From SIG575 sp964474295 (GTDB lineage: Bacteria > Bacillota > Clostridia > Oscillospirales > Acutalibacteraceae), in assembly GCA_964474295.1 (NCBI GenBank), contig CAYYRN010000008.1, forward strand, positions 1-50,573: a stretch of 50,573 nt of DNA, written 5' to 3'. The stretch's first letter is position 1. Each line of letters opens with the position of its first letter. The notes under the pieces were generated by a model, which worked only from the letters and a program-made list of their open reading frames with translations, did not search any database and was not told where the DNA came from. Both the position numbers and the translations under genes were made by a program. Shown in pieces: positions 15,124 to 22,708 of the stretch.

Positions 15124-16185
15124 TCAAATAAGATTCATTATCGCAACCGCAGCGGCACTTTCAATGCACGGCACAGCTCTCGGAACAACGCACGGGTCGT
15201 GTCTGCCGTGTATAACAAGTTCTTCTTCCTCTGATGTCATCAGATTCACCGATTTCTGCGGTTTTCCGATTGAGGGTGTCGGCTTCATCGCAGCACGGAA
15301 AACAATCGGCATTGATGAAGAAATACCGCCCAAAATTCCGCCGTGATTGTTTGTCGAGGTTGTAACCTCTCCGTCATTGACAACAAATGAATCGTTGTTT
15401 TCCGACCCTAACATATCAGCCGAAGAAAAGCCCGAACCGAACTCTATACCCTTTACTGCGGGAACGGCGAAAACAGCCTGGCTTATAACGTTTTCAATAC
15501 CGCCGAACATCGGCTCTCCCAAGCCCACGGGCAAGCCCGTGACGGCACACTCGATAACGCCGCCGACAGAATCAGCATTAAGCCTTGCTTCCTCGATTTT
15601 TTCACGCATTTTTCTGCCAGCCTCATCATTTATAACGGGAAATTCTTTTGATTTAACGTCGGCAAAATCCACGTTTATCGGGTCAAAGCGTGTGTCACAA
15701 ACACCTGCGATTCTTTCGATGTGCGCACCTATCTCTATTCCCATATCGGAAAGGTATTGCATACAAACAGCTCCGGCAAAGCACAGCGGTGCTGTCATTC
15801 TGCCCGAAAAATTGCCGCCGCCTCTGATATCGTTAAATCCGTTATGCTTGAAAAACGCCGCAAAATCGGAATGGGAAGGTCTGGGCGTGTATCTTAAATT
15901 TTCATAATCGCCCGAACGGGTATTGGTGTTTTTTATAACGGCACACAAGGGGGCACCGCACGTCACACCGTCAACGAGTCCCGAAATTATTTCGGGAAAA
16001 TCCGCTTCGCTGCGTGACGTTGAAAATTTATTTTTTCCCGGTACTCTGCGTAACATAAAATCGTAAATTTTATCTGTATCGAGCTTTTTCCCGGCAGGAA
16101 GTCCGTCAATTACAACTCCGATTGCTTCGGAATGGGATTGCCCGAAAATTGTTATTTTTACTTTTTCTCCGAAATTACACGACAT
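15124..16185 (-). CDS. aroC: Chorismate synthase
   Basis: A 353-residue FMN-dependent enzyme that forms chorismate from EPSP. Signature regions include FGQSHSEAIGVVIDGLPAG, RRVPGKNKFSTSRSE, SGRMTAPLCFAGAV, and the C-terminal STNNHGGILGGISS with MKPTPSI. The start at 16183-16185 follows GGGAGGAATTTGCA; an upstream in-frame ATG is inside aroA. It overlaps the end of aroA by 11 nt and lies 11 nt before pheA, so translation is probably coupled. Confidence 0.97.
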   Translation of the reverse strand: MSCNFGEKVKITIFGQSHSEAIGVVIDGLPAGKKLDTDKIYDFMLRRVPGKNKFSTSRSEADFPEIISGLVDGVTCGAPLCAVIKNTNTRSGDYENLRYTPRPSHSDFAAFFKHNGFNDIRGGGNFSGRMTAPLCFAGAVCMQYLSDMGIEIGAHIERIAGVCDTRFDPINVDFADVKSKEFPVINDEAGRKMREKIEEARLNADSVGGVIECAVTGLPVGLGEPMFGGIENVISQAVFAVPAVKGIEFGSGFSSADMLGSENNDSFVVNDGEVTTSTNNHGGILGGISSSMPIVFRAAMKPTPSIGKPQKSVNLMTSEEEELVIHGRHDPCVVPRAVPCIESAAAVAIMNLI

Positions 16186-17089
16186 TGCAAATTCCTCCCA
16201 GCTTTTTAAAATCCTCAAAGAAATCGGGATAAGACTTGTTCACGGCTTCCGCACCGATTATCGTAACTTCATTTTCGCAATATTGCGAAGCTACGGCGGC
16301 TGCCATTACAATTCTGTGGTCATTAAAAGAATCAACCCGTCCTCCGCAGAGCTTCGGCTTTCCGTCAATTATAATCGAATTGTCATTTCCTTTTGCCGAG
16401 CCGCCGAGTGAATTTATCATAGCTACGGTTGACAAAATTCTGTCACTTTCTTTGAGCTTCAGCCTTTCGGCATTGATGATGTTTGTTCTGCCTTGCCTTA
16501 CTGCGGCTTTAACGGAAATCACCGGCACCAAATCGGGAACATCGGAAACATCGATGAACACTTCACCTTTTTCATTTTCGAGAACTTCGAGAATTTCCGT
16601 TATTTTCCTGTCACCCTGCTTTGATTCATAATCAAGATTCAGAACCTCAACTCCGCAGGACAAGAAGAAAGAGGCGTTTGACCAATCGCCCTCCGCACGA
16701 AGATTTGTCGCTTCAAATTTTTTATCAGGCACAATATAGCCGTTTTCGGTTTCGGTAACACGGACACCGAACTTTTCCATAACGGACAAAGTAATGTCTA
16801 TGTATGACTTTGACTGCAAATTTCCCGTCAGAACTATTTCACCGCCTCCGACTTGAGGCAATGCCAACAAAAGTCCCGTTATAAACTGCGATGAAACGGA
16901 TGCGGATATGAAATATTTTCCCTTTTCGAGCTTTCCGTCAATTTCAATCGGGAAAGTATCATTAACGCAAACCCCGTGCTTTTTCATTTCATCCGTCAAC
17001 ACACTCATAGGTCTTTGCGGCAGACGTCCCCTGCCCGTAAAAACACATTTTTTTCCGAGTGATGCGGCAACGGGTACCAAAAAACGGAG
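16175..17089 (-). CDS. aroA: EPSP synthase (3-phosphoshikimate 1-carboxyvinyltransferase), N-terminus lost in assembly gap
   Basis: About 304 residues of the C-terminal three quarters. Visible are LRFLVPVAASLGKKCVFTG, GRLPQRPM, ISASVSSQFITGLLLALP, the GDWSNASFFLS motif, LKESDRI and FNDHRIVMAA, all characteristic of AroA. It transfers enolpyruvate from PEP to shikimate-3-phosphate. Homologues have about 90 residues before the LRFL segment, and these fall in the N-run at 17090-17189. Since 90 residues need about 270 nt, the true gap must be longer than 100 nt. Reading through the N-run in one frame into aroB is an artefact. The gene is otherwise intact, with no visible stop or frameshift. Confidence 0.93.
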   Translation of the reverse strand, partial: LRFLVPVAASLGKKCVFTGRGRLPQRPMSVLTDEMKKHGVCVNDTFPIEIDGKLEKGKYFISASVSSQFITGLLLALPQVGGGEIVLTGNLQSKSYIDITLSVMEKFGVRVTETENGYIVPDKKFEATNLRAEGDWSNASFFLSCGVEVLNLDYESKQGDRKITEILEVLENEKGEVFIDVSDVPDLVPVISVKAAVRQGRTNIINAERLKLKESDRILSTVAMINSLGGSAKGNDNSIIIDGKPKLCGGRVDSFNDHRIVMAAAVASQYCENEVTIIGAEAVNKSYPDFFEDFKKLGGICNVV

Positions 17090-17189
17090 NNNNNNNNNNN
17101 NNNNNNNNNNNNNNNNNNNNNNNNNNNNNNNNNNNNNNNNNNNNNNNNNNNNNNNNNNNNNNNNNNNNNNNNNNNNNNNNNNNNNNNNN
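17090..17189. other. Assembly gap, 100 N
   Basis: Exactly 100 N, the conventional placeholder for a gap of unknown length. The flanks are the 5' part of aroA and the 3' end of aroB. At least the last residues of AroB and about the first 90 of AroA are missing; additional whole genes could also be hidden here. Confidence 0.99.
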
Positions 17190-18205
17190 ACGCTCATTTT
17201 AATTCCGACACATTCACCGAGCATTTTCGGCACAATAAACGATATGCTTTTGCCGCTTATTTTTTTGTCCTCGGACGCATATTTTGAAAGCGTTTTTGTA
17301 TTGTACGGGCAAGCTGTTTCAAGACCGTTGTTTCGGCAGGCTTTTTTCACTTCCTCAGTCAAATCAACTTCGGTCAAACCGTTTTTAAACGAAATTTCGC
17401 ACGCAAGAACCATGCCCATTGCAACCGCCGTTCCGTGAGAAATTTTAAAGCCGCTTTCGGCCTCGATTGCGTGACCGAGGGTATGCCCGAAATTAAGAAG
17501 CTGTCTTTTGCCCTTGTCAAACTCATCCTCTGTGACGATATCTCTTTTTATTTCAACGCACCTTGAAATTATTTCTTCCGTATTTTCACGGACATTTCCG
17601 TCTTTTACCTTTTCAAAAAGCTCTTTATCTGCCAGCACACCGTACTTTATGACTTCCGCCATACCGTCTGCGAATATATCGGCATCGAGTGTATCGAGCA
17701 TTTTTGTATCGCATATCACAAGCTCCGGCTGATTGAAAACACCCGCAAGGTTTTTCCCCGAATTTAAATTAACGGCTGTTTTGCCTCCGACCGAGGAATC
17801 AACCGCCGCCAGCAGTGTTGTCGGCATTTGAACTATATGCACACCTCTTAAATAAAGAGCCGCCGCAAGTCCCGTCAAATCGCCTGTAACTCCGCCGCCG
17901 AGAGCTATGAGAACATCGGATTTTGTAAAATGCTTTTCGGCAAGGGTTTCGAGAAGTCTGAAAAGCACCTCGCAAGACTTTGATTTTTCACCGTTCGGGA
18001 AAACGAAATAATCGTTTTCTATTCCGCTTTCGCTTAATATTTTACGAACCTCTTTGAGGTGATATCTGCCTACCCTGTCATCCGTTACAACCATTACCCT
18101 GCTTTTCGGAAAAAGCACGTTTATTTTTTCGGGCAAAAGCTTTGCGGTATTTTCACCGATAATTACATCGTATTTTTTTGATACATTTACACTTACTGTT
18201 TTCAT
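17190..18205 (-). CDS. aroB: 3-dehydroquinate synthase, extreme C-terminus lost in assembly gap
   Basis: About 338 residues of an NAD- and metal-dependent AroB, which cyclises DAHP to dehydroquinate. Motifs include NGEKSKS, LIALGGGVTGDLTGLAAALYLRG, PTTLLAAVDSSVGGKTAVN, the FADGMAEVIKYG metal-site region, and NFGHTLGHAIE with the metal-binding His. The family length is about 345-360, so only a short tail is missing. The ATG has a GGGGTGA ribosome site and lies 19 nt after tyrA. DAHP synthase, which supplies its substrate, is not in the window; it could be in the gap or elsewhere. Confidence 0.95.
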
Positions 18206-18224
18206 TACTGTTCACCCCGAAATT

Positions 18225-19055
18225 TTATTTCGCTATTCTCTTGCTTTCTGCACCCTCTTCAAGCAAGGCTTTAAGCTCTTCTCTGTTGCCACGGCGAATC
18301 GATAAACTGTATTTTTTAAGATTTTCCACAAGAATGTCTATTTCTTCGGCAAGGAAATCACTGTTTTCGAGAAAAAGCTCCGACCATAATTCGGAATTGA
18401 GCTTTGAAATTCTTGTCATATCCTTGTAGCTTCCCGCAGAAAAGCCTCTCTGTTTATACGCTTCGGGACTTTTTACATAAGCATTTGAAATAATATGAGG
18501 AAGCTGTGACGTGAAAGCGATTATTCTGTCATGTTCTTCGGGAGTTGTTATTTTCACCCCGCCGAAGCCTATTGAAAGGAAAAAGCGTTCGAGGTTTTCC
18601 ATCAGCTCATCGGGTGTGTTTTCAAAAGGAGTTAAAATCATCGATGCGCCTTTGAACATACTTGCTCTTGAATAAGCGTATCCCCAGCTCTGCGTACCTG
18701 CCATAGGATGTCCCCCGACAAAATACACCTGCGAATTTTCGGTTATCTCCCTCATTTTTCCGCATACGAACCTTTTTACACCGCAGCAATCCACCAAAAC
18801 GGCTTTTTCTTTGAACTTACCGATATTTTTTTCGATAAACTCCACGGCTTTTTGGGGATACAGTGACAAAATTATCATATCGCAAAGCTTAATGTTGCTC
18901 TCGTCCATTATCTCATCAAAAGAGTTATCCGACTTTGCCTGCTTAAGTACTTCTTCCGAAATATCACAGGCAAAGACCTCGCAAGATGTCATCTCCTTGA
19001 TTGCCCGTGCCATTGAGCCGCCGATAAGTCCCATTCCGACAACACCGATTTTCAT
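18225..19055 (-). CDS. tyrA: Prephenate dehydrogenase
   Basis: A 276-residue NAD(P)-dependent enzyme that oxidises prephenate to 4-hydroxyphenylpyruvate, committing flux to tyrosine. It opens with the Rossmann motif GVVGMGLIGGSMA and has the GGHPMAGTQSWGY motif with the catalytic His, plus TPEEHDRIIAFTSQLPH. There is no chorismate mutase or ACT domain, so allosteric control must be limited, which fits control by the leader. The start at 19053-19055 follows AGGTGA. An in-frame GTG at 19064 lies inside the ribosome site. It is the first structural gene of the operon, directly downstream of an attenuator terminator at 19075-19111. Confidence 0.95.
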   Translation of the reverse strand: MKIGVVGMGLIGGSMARAIKEMTSCEVFACDISEEVLKQAKSDNSFDEIMDESNIKLCDMIILSLYPQKAVEFIEKNIGKFKEKAVLVDCCGVKRFVCGKMREITENSQVYFVGGHPMAGTQSWGYAYSRASMFKGASMILTPFENTPDELMENLERFFLSIGFGGVKITTPEEHDRIIAFTSQLPHIISNAYVKSPEAYKQRGFSAGSYKDMTRISKLNSELWSELFLENSDFLAEEIDILVENLKKYSLSIRRGNREELKALLEEGAESKRIAK

Positions 19056-19074
19056 CAAAATCACCTGAAATCCT

Positions 19075-19111
19075 AAAAAAATAACCCCACAGTAAATTTT
19101 ACTGTGGGGTT
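19075..19111 (-). terminator. Attenuator terminator upstream of tyrA
   Basis: On the minus strand the arms AACCCCACAGTAAA and TTTACTGTGGGGTT (19098-19111 and 19083-19096) form a very stable stem followed by TTATTTTTTT. It lies about 45 nt after the leader peptide stop and about 20 nt before the tyrA start. Since no gene upstream needs terminating, its role must be to stop the tyrA operon transcript conditionally. Confidence 0.88.
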
Positions 19112-19214
19112 TGATTAACTGATTTTTAAATTCAGCCAGTCTTTACAGCAAAACTTACCGGACCTTACCAAAAAAATTGATAAAGCTAAAGTAAAAGTAA
19201 TAAAATGCTGTAAA
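19090..19214 (-). promoter_or_regulatory. Attenuator alternative-pairing segments (protector / antiterminator)
   Basis: Minus-strand RNA can form competing helices. Segment 1, UUUACAGCA (19206-19214, leader codons Phe6-Ala8), is a perfect 9-bp match to segment 2, UGCUGUAAA (19142-19150). Overlapping segment 2, CGGUAAGUUUUGCUGU (19145-19160) pairs without interruption over 16 bp (four of them G-U) with ACAGUAAAAUUUACUG (19090-19105), which spans both arms of the terminator. So 1:2 pairing frees the terminator, and 2:3 pairing destroys it. A ribosome stalled on Phe9-Phe16 would cover segment 1 and favour antitermination. This is inference from complementarity; no folding energies were computed. 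Confidence 0.8.
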
Positions 19215-19229
19215 TGCAGATTTTGTCAT
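19155..19229 (-). CDS. Phe/Tyr-rich leader peptide of the aromatic operon
   Basis: A 24-codon open frame, ATG at 19227-19229 and TAA at 19155-19157, with an AGGAG ribosome site (19238-19242) 8 nt upstream. Ten of the 24 residues are aromatic: Phe at 6, 9, 12, 14, 16, 19 and 20, and Tyr at 10, 11 and 13. The core reads FTAFYYFYFSFINFF. It follows a consensus promoter at 19261-19289 and precedes the terminator at 19075-19111. By analogy with the pheA and trp leaders of enteric bacteria, scarcity of charged tRNA-Phe or tRNA-Tyr would stall the ribosome in this run and let transcription reach tyrA-aroB-aroA-aroC-pheA-aroEK-aroQ. The peptide itself probably has no other function. Confidence 0.88.
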   Translation of the reverse strand: MTKSAFTAFYYFYFSFINFFGKVR

Positions 19230-19260
19230 TTCAACTGCTCCTGACTTAAAATATGAAAAA

Positions 19261-19289
19261 ATTATATCACCGCATTTTTCGGTTGTCAA
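19261..19289 (-). promoter_or_regulatory. Perfect-consensus sigma-A promoter of the tyrA/aro operon
   Basis: Minus-strand TTGACA (19284-19289), a 17-nt spacer and TATAAT (19261-19266). The transcript would start near 19254, giving a leader of about 200 nt before tyrA. A fully consensus promoter suits a gene set controlled after initiation, by attenuation. Confidence 0.9.
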
Positions 19290-19307
19290 GCGATTTGAAA
19301 ATTTTTA

Positions 19308-19336
19308 TTGAAATGAAAAGAAAAATAGTGTATTAT
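19308..19336 (+). promoter_or_regulatory. Sigma-A promoter of the divergent oxidoreductase gene
   Basis: TTGAAA (19308-19313), a 17-nt spacer and TATTAT (19331-19336). The -35 box is 18 nt from the -35 box of the divergent aromatic operon promoter. Confidence 0.65.
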
Positions 19337-19368
19337 ACTGCTAAGATAATATTTTTGGAGGACTTGTT

Positions 19369-20340
19369 ATGATTAAAATTGCTATGGCAGGTGTGTGGCA
19401 CGTCCATGCCGAGGGTTACGCAAAAGAAATAAACGGTTGCGGCTTTGCAAAAGTATGTGCGGTTTGGGACAGCAACGAAGAACGAGGCAAAAGCTTTGCC
19501 GAAAAATTCGGATGCGATTTTTTTGAAAGCTATGATGAAATGCTTTCTTCCGACATTGATGCCGTTGCCGTTACTGCCGCCACAAACATACACAGGGATA
19601 TTCTTGTTAAAGCGGCAGAGGCAAAAAAAGATATTTTCACCGAAAAGGTTTTGGCTCTTACGAATGACGAAGCCGCAGAAATCAGCAAAGCGATAAAAGA
19701 AAACGACGTGAAATTCGTTATTTCTTATGCACATATGCGAAATGATGCCGTTTTGACCGCAAAGGAAATCTGTGACAGCGGAAAGCTCGGCACTCTTACT
19801 TATGCCAGAATGAGAAACACTCATTCGGGAAGCATTGACAATTGGCTGCCCGAACATTTTTACAGCAAAGAAGAATGTGGCGGCGGCGCTATGATTGACC
19901 TCGGTGCGCACCCGATGTATATTTTGAATTGGATTTTGGGCAAGCCCGAATCCGTATGTTCTGTTTTCACGAACGTAACCGACCGTCCGGTTGAAGACAA
20001 TGCCGTAAGCGTTCTGCGTTTTAAAAACGGAGCAATCGGTGTTTCGGAAACAGGCTTTGTTTCAAGAAAAGACAAGTGCATAATCGAAGTCAGCGGAACA
20101 AACGGATACTTACGTGTGACGGGAAACGAGGTTTGGTGCTGTGACTGTGAGGGAAGCGGTGAGCTTGAAAAAGTCGATGTAAAAAATCACGGTGTGCTTT
20201 CACCCCTTTCTTATTGGCTCGGTGTTTTGAACGGAAACGAGGACAAGCACCTTTACACCGTTGACGATGCAGTTGTGCTGACGCAAATTATGCAAGCCGC
20301 ATACCTTTCCGACAAAACGAGAACGGAAGTTAAGCTTTAA
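19369..20340 (+). CDS. Gfo/Idh/MocA family oxidoreductase
   Basis: A 323-residue protein with an N-terminal Rossmann fold (about 1-120) and a C-terminal GFO/IDH/MocA domain (CGGGAMIDLGAHPMYILNW). Family members oxidise or reduce sugars, inositols and related compounds with NAD(P). Two signature positions differ from the usual: the dinucleotide loop reads AGVWHVHAEGY rather than GxGxxG, and the normal EKP motif reads FTEKVLA, so the catalytic Lys is kept but the Pro is not. The ribosome site GGAGGA lies 8 nt before the ATG. It is followed by a terminator at 20423-20455 and a BNR protein, which hints at sugar metabolism. The substrate cannot be told from sequence. Confidence 0.85.
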   Translation: MIKIAMAGVWHVHAEGYAKEINGCGFAKVCAVWDSNEERGKSFAEKFGCDFFESYDEMLSSDIDAVAVTAATNIHRDILVKAAEAKKDIFTEKVLALTNDEAAEISKAIKENDVKFVISYAHMRNDAVLTAKEICDSGKLGTLTYARMRNTHSGSIDNWLPEHFYSKEECGGGAMIDLGAHPMYILNWILGKPESVCSVFTNVTDRPVEDNAVSVLRFKNGAIGVSETGFVSRKDKCIIEVSGTNGYLRVTGNEVWCCDCEGSGELEKVDVKNHGVLSPLSYWLGVLNGNEDKHLYTVDDAVVLTQIMQAAYLSDKTRTEVKL

Positions 20341-20422
20341 GGAGAAAAACACGGGAACGGTTATGTTCCTGCCCACCTTTTCGCAAAAGATTCGGAAAAA
20401 TTCATTGTGGATAAATAAAAAT

Positions 20423-20455
20423 GCTCTCTTGATTTTATCCTCAAGAGGGCTTTTT
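20423..20455 (+). terminator. Intrinsic terminator after the oxidoreductase gene
   Basis: A 10-bp stem GCTCTCTTGA / TCAAGAGGGC (one mismatch pair) with an 8-nt loop followed by TTTTT. It separates the oxidoreductase from the BNR protein gene, though read-through is possible as no second promoter was seen. Confidence 0.75.
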
Positions 20456-20485
20456 AATAAAATCTGCCGAGGGAGAAAAGCTCAT

Positions 20486-21766
20486 ATGCTGTTTTTCAAA
20501 AGAAAATTCAAAAAAAATGTGCCTTACCGTTCAATACGTCAAATTGACCTTTCTTCAAAAAGCGAAACGGTTTCAGAGGATTTAAGCTACCTTTACGAAA
20601 GCACAATTGTCGATAGCGGCTCGGCTTATTTGGGACATCCCGATTCCGTTTTACTTAAAAACGGCGATATACTGACTTTGTATCCCGAAGGACACGGCAA
20701 AGGAAGAATCCTTTCAAAAATAAGCTGCGACGGCGGAACAACTTACAAAAAAGAGCTTGAAAGCACTCCGCGTTCTTGGGAACACTCACTCGAAACACCG
20801 ACCGTTTACCGTTTGAAATTCACAGACGGAAACGAAAAGCTCATACTTATTTCGGGAAATCCGAAATGGCCGAAGCTTTCCACACCCGGAGGATTCAACT
20901 GCTCGATATCGGAGGATGAGGGCAAAAGCTGGTCGGAATTTAAGCTTTTTTGGGATAAAAGCTCCGATTTCCCCACTGTGCCGATTGTGTCAATGGCATC
21001 ACTGATTCAGCTTAAAGAAAACGGAAAATTTGTCGATAAATGGTTGGGATTTTTTCACGATTCCGATTTTGTAAACTACAAAACAGTGCTTACATTCCAA
21101 AAAGACGGCACCTTTCAATGGTCAAAACCGGAACCCTATCTTTCAAAATACCGTGACTTTGAAACCTTTGCGGGTATTTGCGAGGTTTGTGCGATACGCT
21201 CCGAAAACGGAACGGGTGATGAAATTTGCCTTATCGCACGGTGCAACAAAAAAACCTGCACAAGCCTTATGATGTTTTCAAATGACGAGGGCAAAAATTG
21301 GTCTGAACCTGTCGAGGCACCCGTTGAACTAAACGGTGAACGTCACAAAGCACTTTACACCGATGACGGCAGACTTTTTATAACTTTCCGTTCGATTGAG
21401 CGAAGCCGAAGCCAATTGAAAAAGGTAAAAAAGGAAACAGAAACGAAAAAATGGTATTCCGAGGGCTGGGTTGCTTGGGTAGGAAAATATGAAGATTTGA
21501 AAAATCAAACCTGCGGTCAGTACAGAATTAAGCTTGCCCACACTTACCTTGACCGTCAAGCATCGCCCTCACTTGTTGCAAACCCCGACACGGGATATTG
21601 CGGCAATGTTATTTTAAATGACGGAACAATAGTCACCTGCTCTTACGGTATTTTTTCCGCAGAAGAAAAGAAGCACGGCAAATATAGCACCGACAAGGGC
21701 AAACAAAAAAGAAAAACCTTTATTCTTTCAAAAAGAATAAGGCTTGAAGACACGGATAAGCTTTAA
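20486..21766 (+). CDS. BNR/sialidase-like beta-propeller protein
   Basis: A 426-residue protein with three visible Asp-box type repeats: SCDGGTTYKK, SEDEGKSWSE and SNDEGKNWSE (consensus SxDxGxxW), spread along the chain as in the six-bladed sialidase fold. The segments GHPDSVLLKNGDILTLYPEG and ALYTDDGRLFITFR are also propeller-like. It has no signal peptide or membrane segment, so it is predicted to be cytoplasmic, unlike secreted sialidases; an intracellular glycosidase or a non-enzymatic propeller are both possible. Start ATG 20486 is chosen because GGGAG lies upstream; an earlier in-frame ATG at 20363 would place the terminator hairpin inside the coding region. Confidence 0.75.
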   Translation: MLFFKRKFKKNVPYRSIRQIDLSSKSETVSEDLSYLYESTIVDSGSAYLGHPDSVLLKNGDILTLYPEGHGKGRILSKISCDGGTTYKKELESTPRSWEHSLETPTVYRLKFTDGNEKLILISGNPKWPKLSTPGGFNCSISEDEGKSWSEFKLFWDKSSDFPTVPIVSMASLIQLKENGKFVDKWLGFFHDSDFVNYKTVLTFQKDGTFQWSKPEPYLSKYRDFETFAGICEVCAIRSENGTGDEICLIARCNKKTCTSLMMFSNDEGKNWSEPVEAPVELNGERHKALYTDDGRLFITFRSIERSRSQLKKVKKETETKKWYSEGWVAWVGKYEDLKNQTCGQYRIKLAHTYLDRQASPSLVANPDTGYCGNVILNDGTIVTCSYGIFSAEEKKHGKYSTDKGKQKRKTFILSKRIRLEDTDKL

Positions 21767-21767
21767 A

Positions 21768-21803
21768 AATGAGCTGTAAAAACTTGCGTTTTTACAGCTC
21801 ATT
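21768..21803. terminator. Bidirectional terminator between the BNR gene and purC
   Basis: A 16-bp perfect inverted repeat AATGAGCTGTAAAAAC / GTTTTTACAGCTCATT with a 4-nt loop. It serves the plus-strand BNR gene and probably the minus-strand purC. It is one of the GCTGTAAAAA hairpins. Confidence 0.8.
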
Positions 21804-21821
21804 TAATTGCAGCAAATTTTA

Positions 21822-22511
21822 TTATTTTGAAAGCTTTTCGAGAATCATTTTCGAGCAATCAATCTGGTTGGGAATGTTGCCGTTTTCGTCTTTAACTCTC
21901 CAGATATCGGGAGTGATTTCGTCCGCAACATAAATTTTGCCGTTTTCATCATAACCGACTTCGATTTTGAAATCGATAAGCTGAAGGTTCATCGAAGCAA
22001 GCTCCTTTTTGAGAACCTCGCCCACACGCTCAACGATGTCAAGAGCTTCATCATACTGACCTTCTTTGAGCATACCTTTCATAATGCAGATGCGTTCCGA
22101 AATAAGGGGATCGCCCTGTTCGTCGCTTTTAAGGGTAACTTCCTTGTATGCGGGGTTAAATTCAATGCCTTCTTCAAGGTCGAAACGGCGGCACATACTG
22201 CCGGCTGTATAGTAACGAAGAACAAACTCAAGTCTCGGAACCGTAAGGTTGCGAACTTTCATAAGTCCCTGATCGATATCGGCATCGATAAAATGGGTGG
22301 GGATGCCGTTTTTTTCCATAAGTTCAAAGAAATATTTTGAAATTGCAAGACCTATTTTGCCCTTGCCCTCAACACTGCCTCCGACCGAGTTAGAGCCGGG
22401 ATCGAAAACTCCGTTTTCACCTGTTGCCGAATCCTTGAAAAAAAGATGAACAATTCCTGTTTCTTCGTCAAGAAGAACATTTTTAGTTTTGCCTTCGTAC
22501 AATTTTTTCAT
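21822..22511 (-). CDS. purC: SAICAR synthase (phosphoribosylaminoimidazole-succinocarboxamide synthase)
   Basis: A 229-residue PurC, slightly short of the usual 235-240. It begins MKKLYEGKTKNVL, with the ATP-binding YEGKTK motif, then the FFKDSATGENG, RNLTVPRLEFVLRYYTAGS, LIDFKIEVG and DEITPDIWRVKD motifs. It joins aspartate to CAIR in de novo purine synthesis. It stands alone here, without other pur genes, with its own promoter at 22589-22618 and an 80-nt leader that shows no recognised purine riboswitch. Confidence 0.96.
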   Translation of the reverse strand: MKKLYEGKTKNVLLDEETGIVHLFFKDSATGENGVFDPGSNSVGGSVEGKGKIGLAISKYFFELMEKNGIPTHFIDADIDQGLMKVRNLTVPRLEFVLRYYTAGSMCRRFDLEEGIEFNPAYKEVTLKSDEQGDPLISERICIMKGMLKEGQYDEALDIVERVGEVLKKELASMNLQLIDFKIEVGYDENGKIYVADEITPDIWRVKDENGNIPNQIDCSKMILEKLSK

Positions 22512-22588
22512 TTAAAATACTCCTTCCATCACCGTCCGGAATCAAACGGTAACGTTTAAAAATTATGGCGCCGTCAGTCCATACGAAT

Positions 22589-22618
22589 ATTATATCACAC
22601 AAATATTTTATATGTAAA
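22589..22618 (-). promoter_or_regulatory. Sigma-A promoter of purC
   Basis: Minus-strand TTTACA (22613-22618), an 18-nt spacer and TATAAT (22589-22594), about 80 nt upstream of purC. Confidence 0.7.
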
Positions 22619-22708
22619 TAAAAATCGACTAATTTTTTCAATTTTTACATCTGGCTGTTTACATACCTTTGGATGTCTTTTCTTTTTGTGTAAGGTGACG
22701 AAAAGATG

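Noticed and set aside
16175..18205. A single 676-residue frame spanning aroB and aroA
   Set aside because: It crosses the 100-N gap. The two halves are different enzymes that are both incomplete at the gap, so the joined frame is an artefact.
19075..19289. T-box riboswitch as the explanation for the aromatic operon leader
   Set aside because: The leader is only about 200 nt, and no T-box sequence (AGGGTGGNACCGCG-like) or Stem I features are present; a translated Phe/Tyr-rich frame is.
20363..20485. N-terminal extension of the BNR protein from an upstream ATG
   Set aside because: It would encode the terminator hairpin at 20423-20455 and has no ribosome site at proper distance.
22519..22588. 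Possible purine riboswitch in the purC leader
   Set aside because: The 80-nt leader has only a short ACCGT/ACGGT stem and lacks the conserved loop and junction sequences of purine or PRPP/ppGpp riboswitches.
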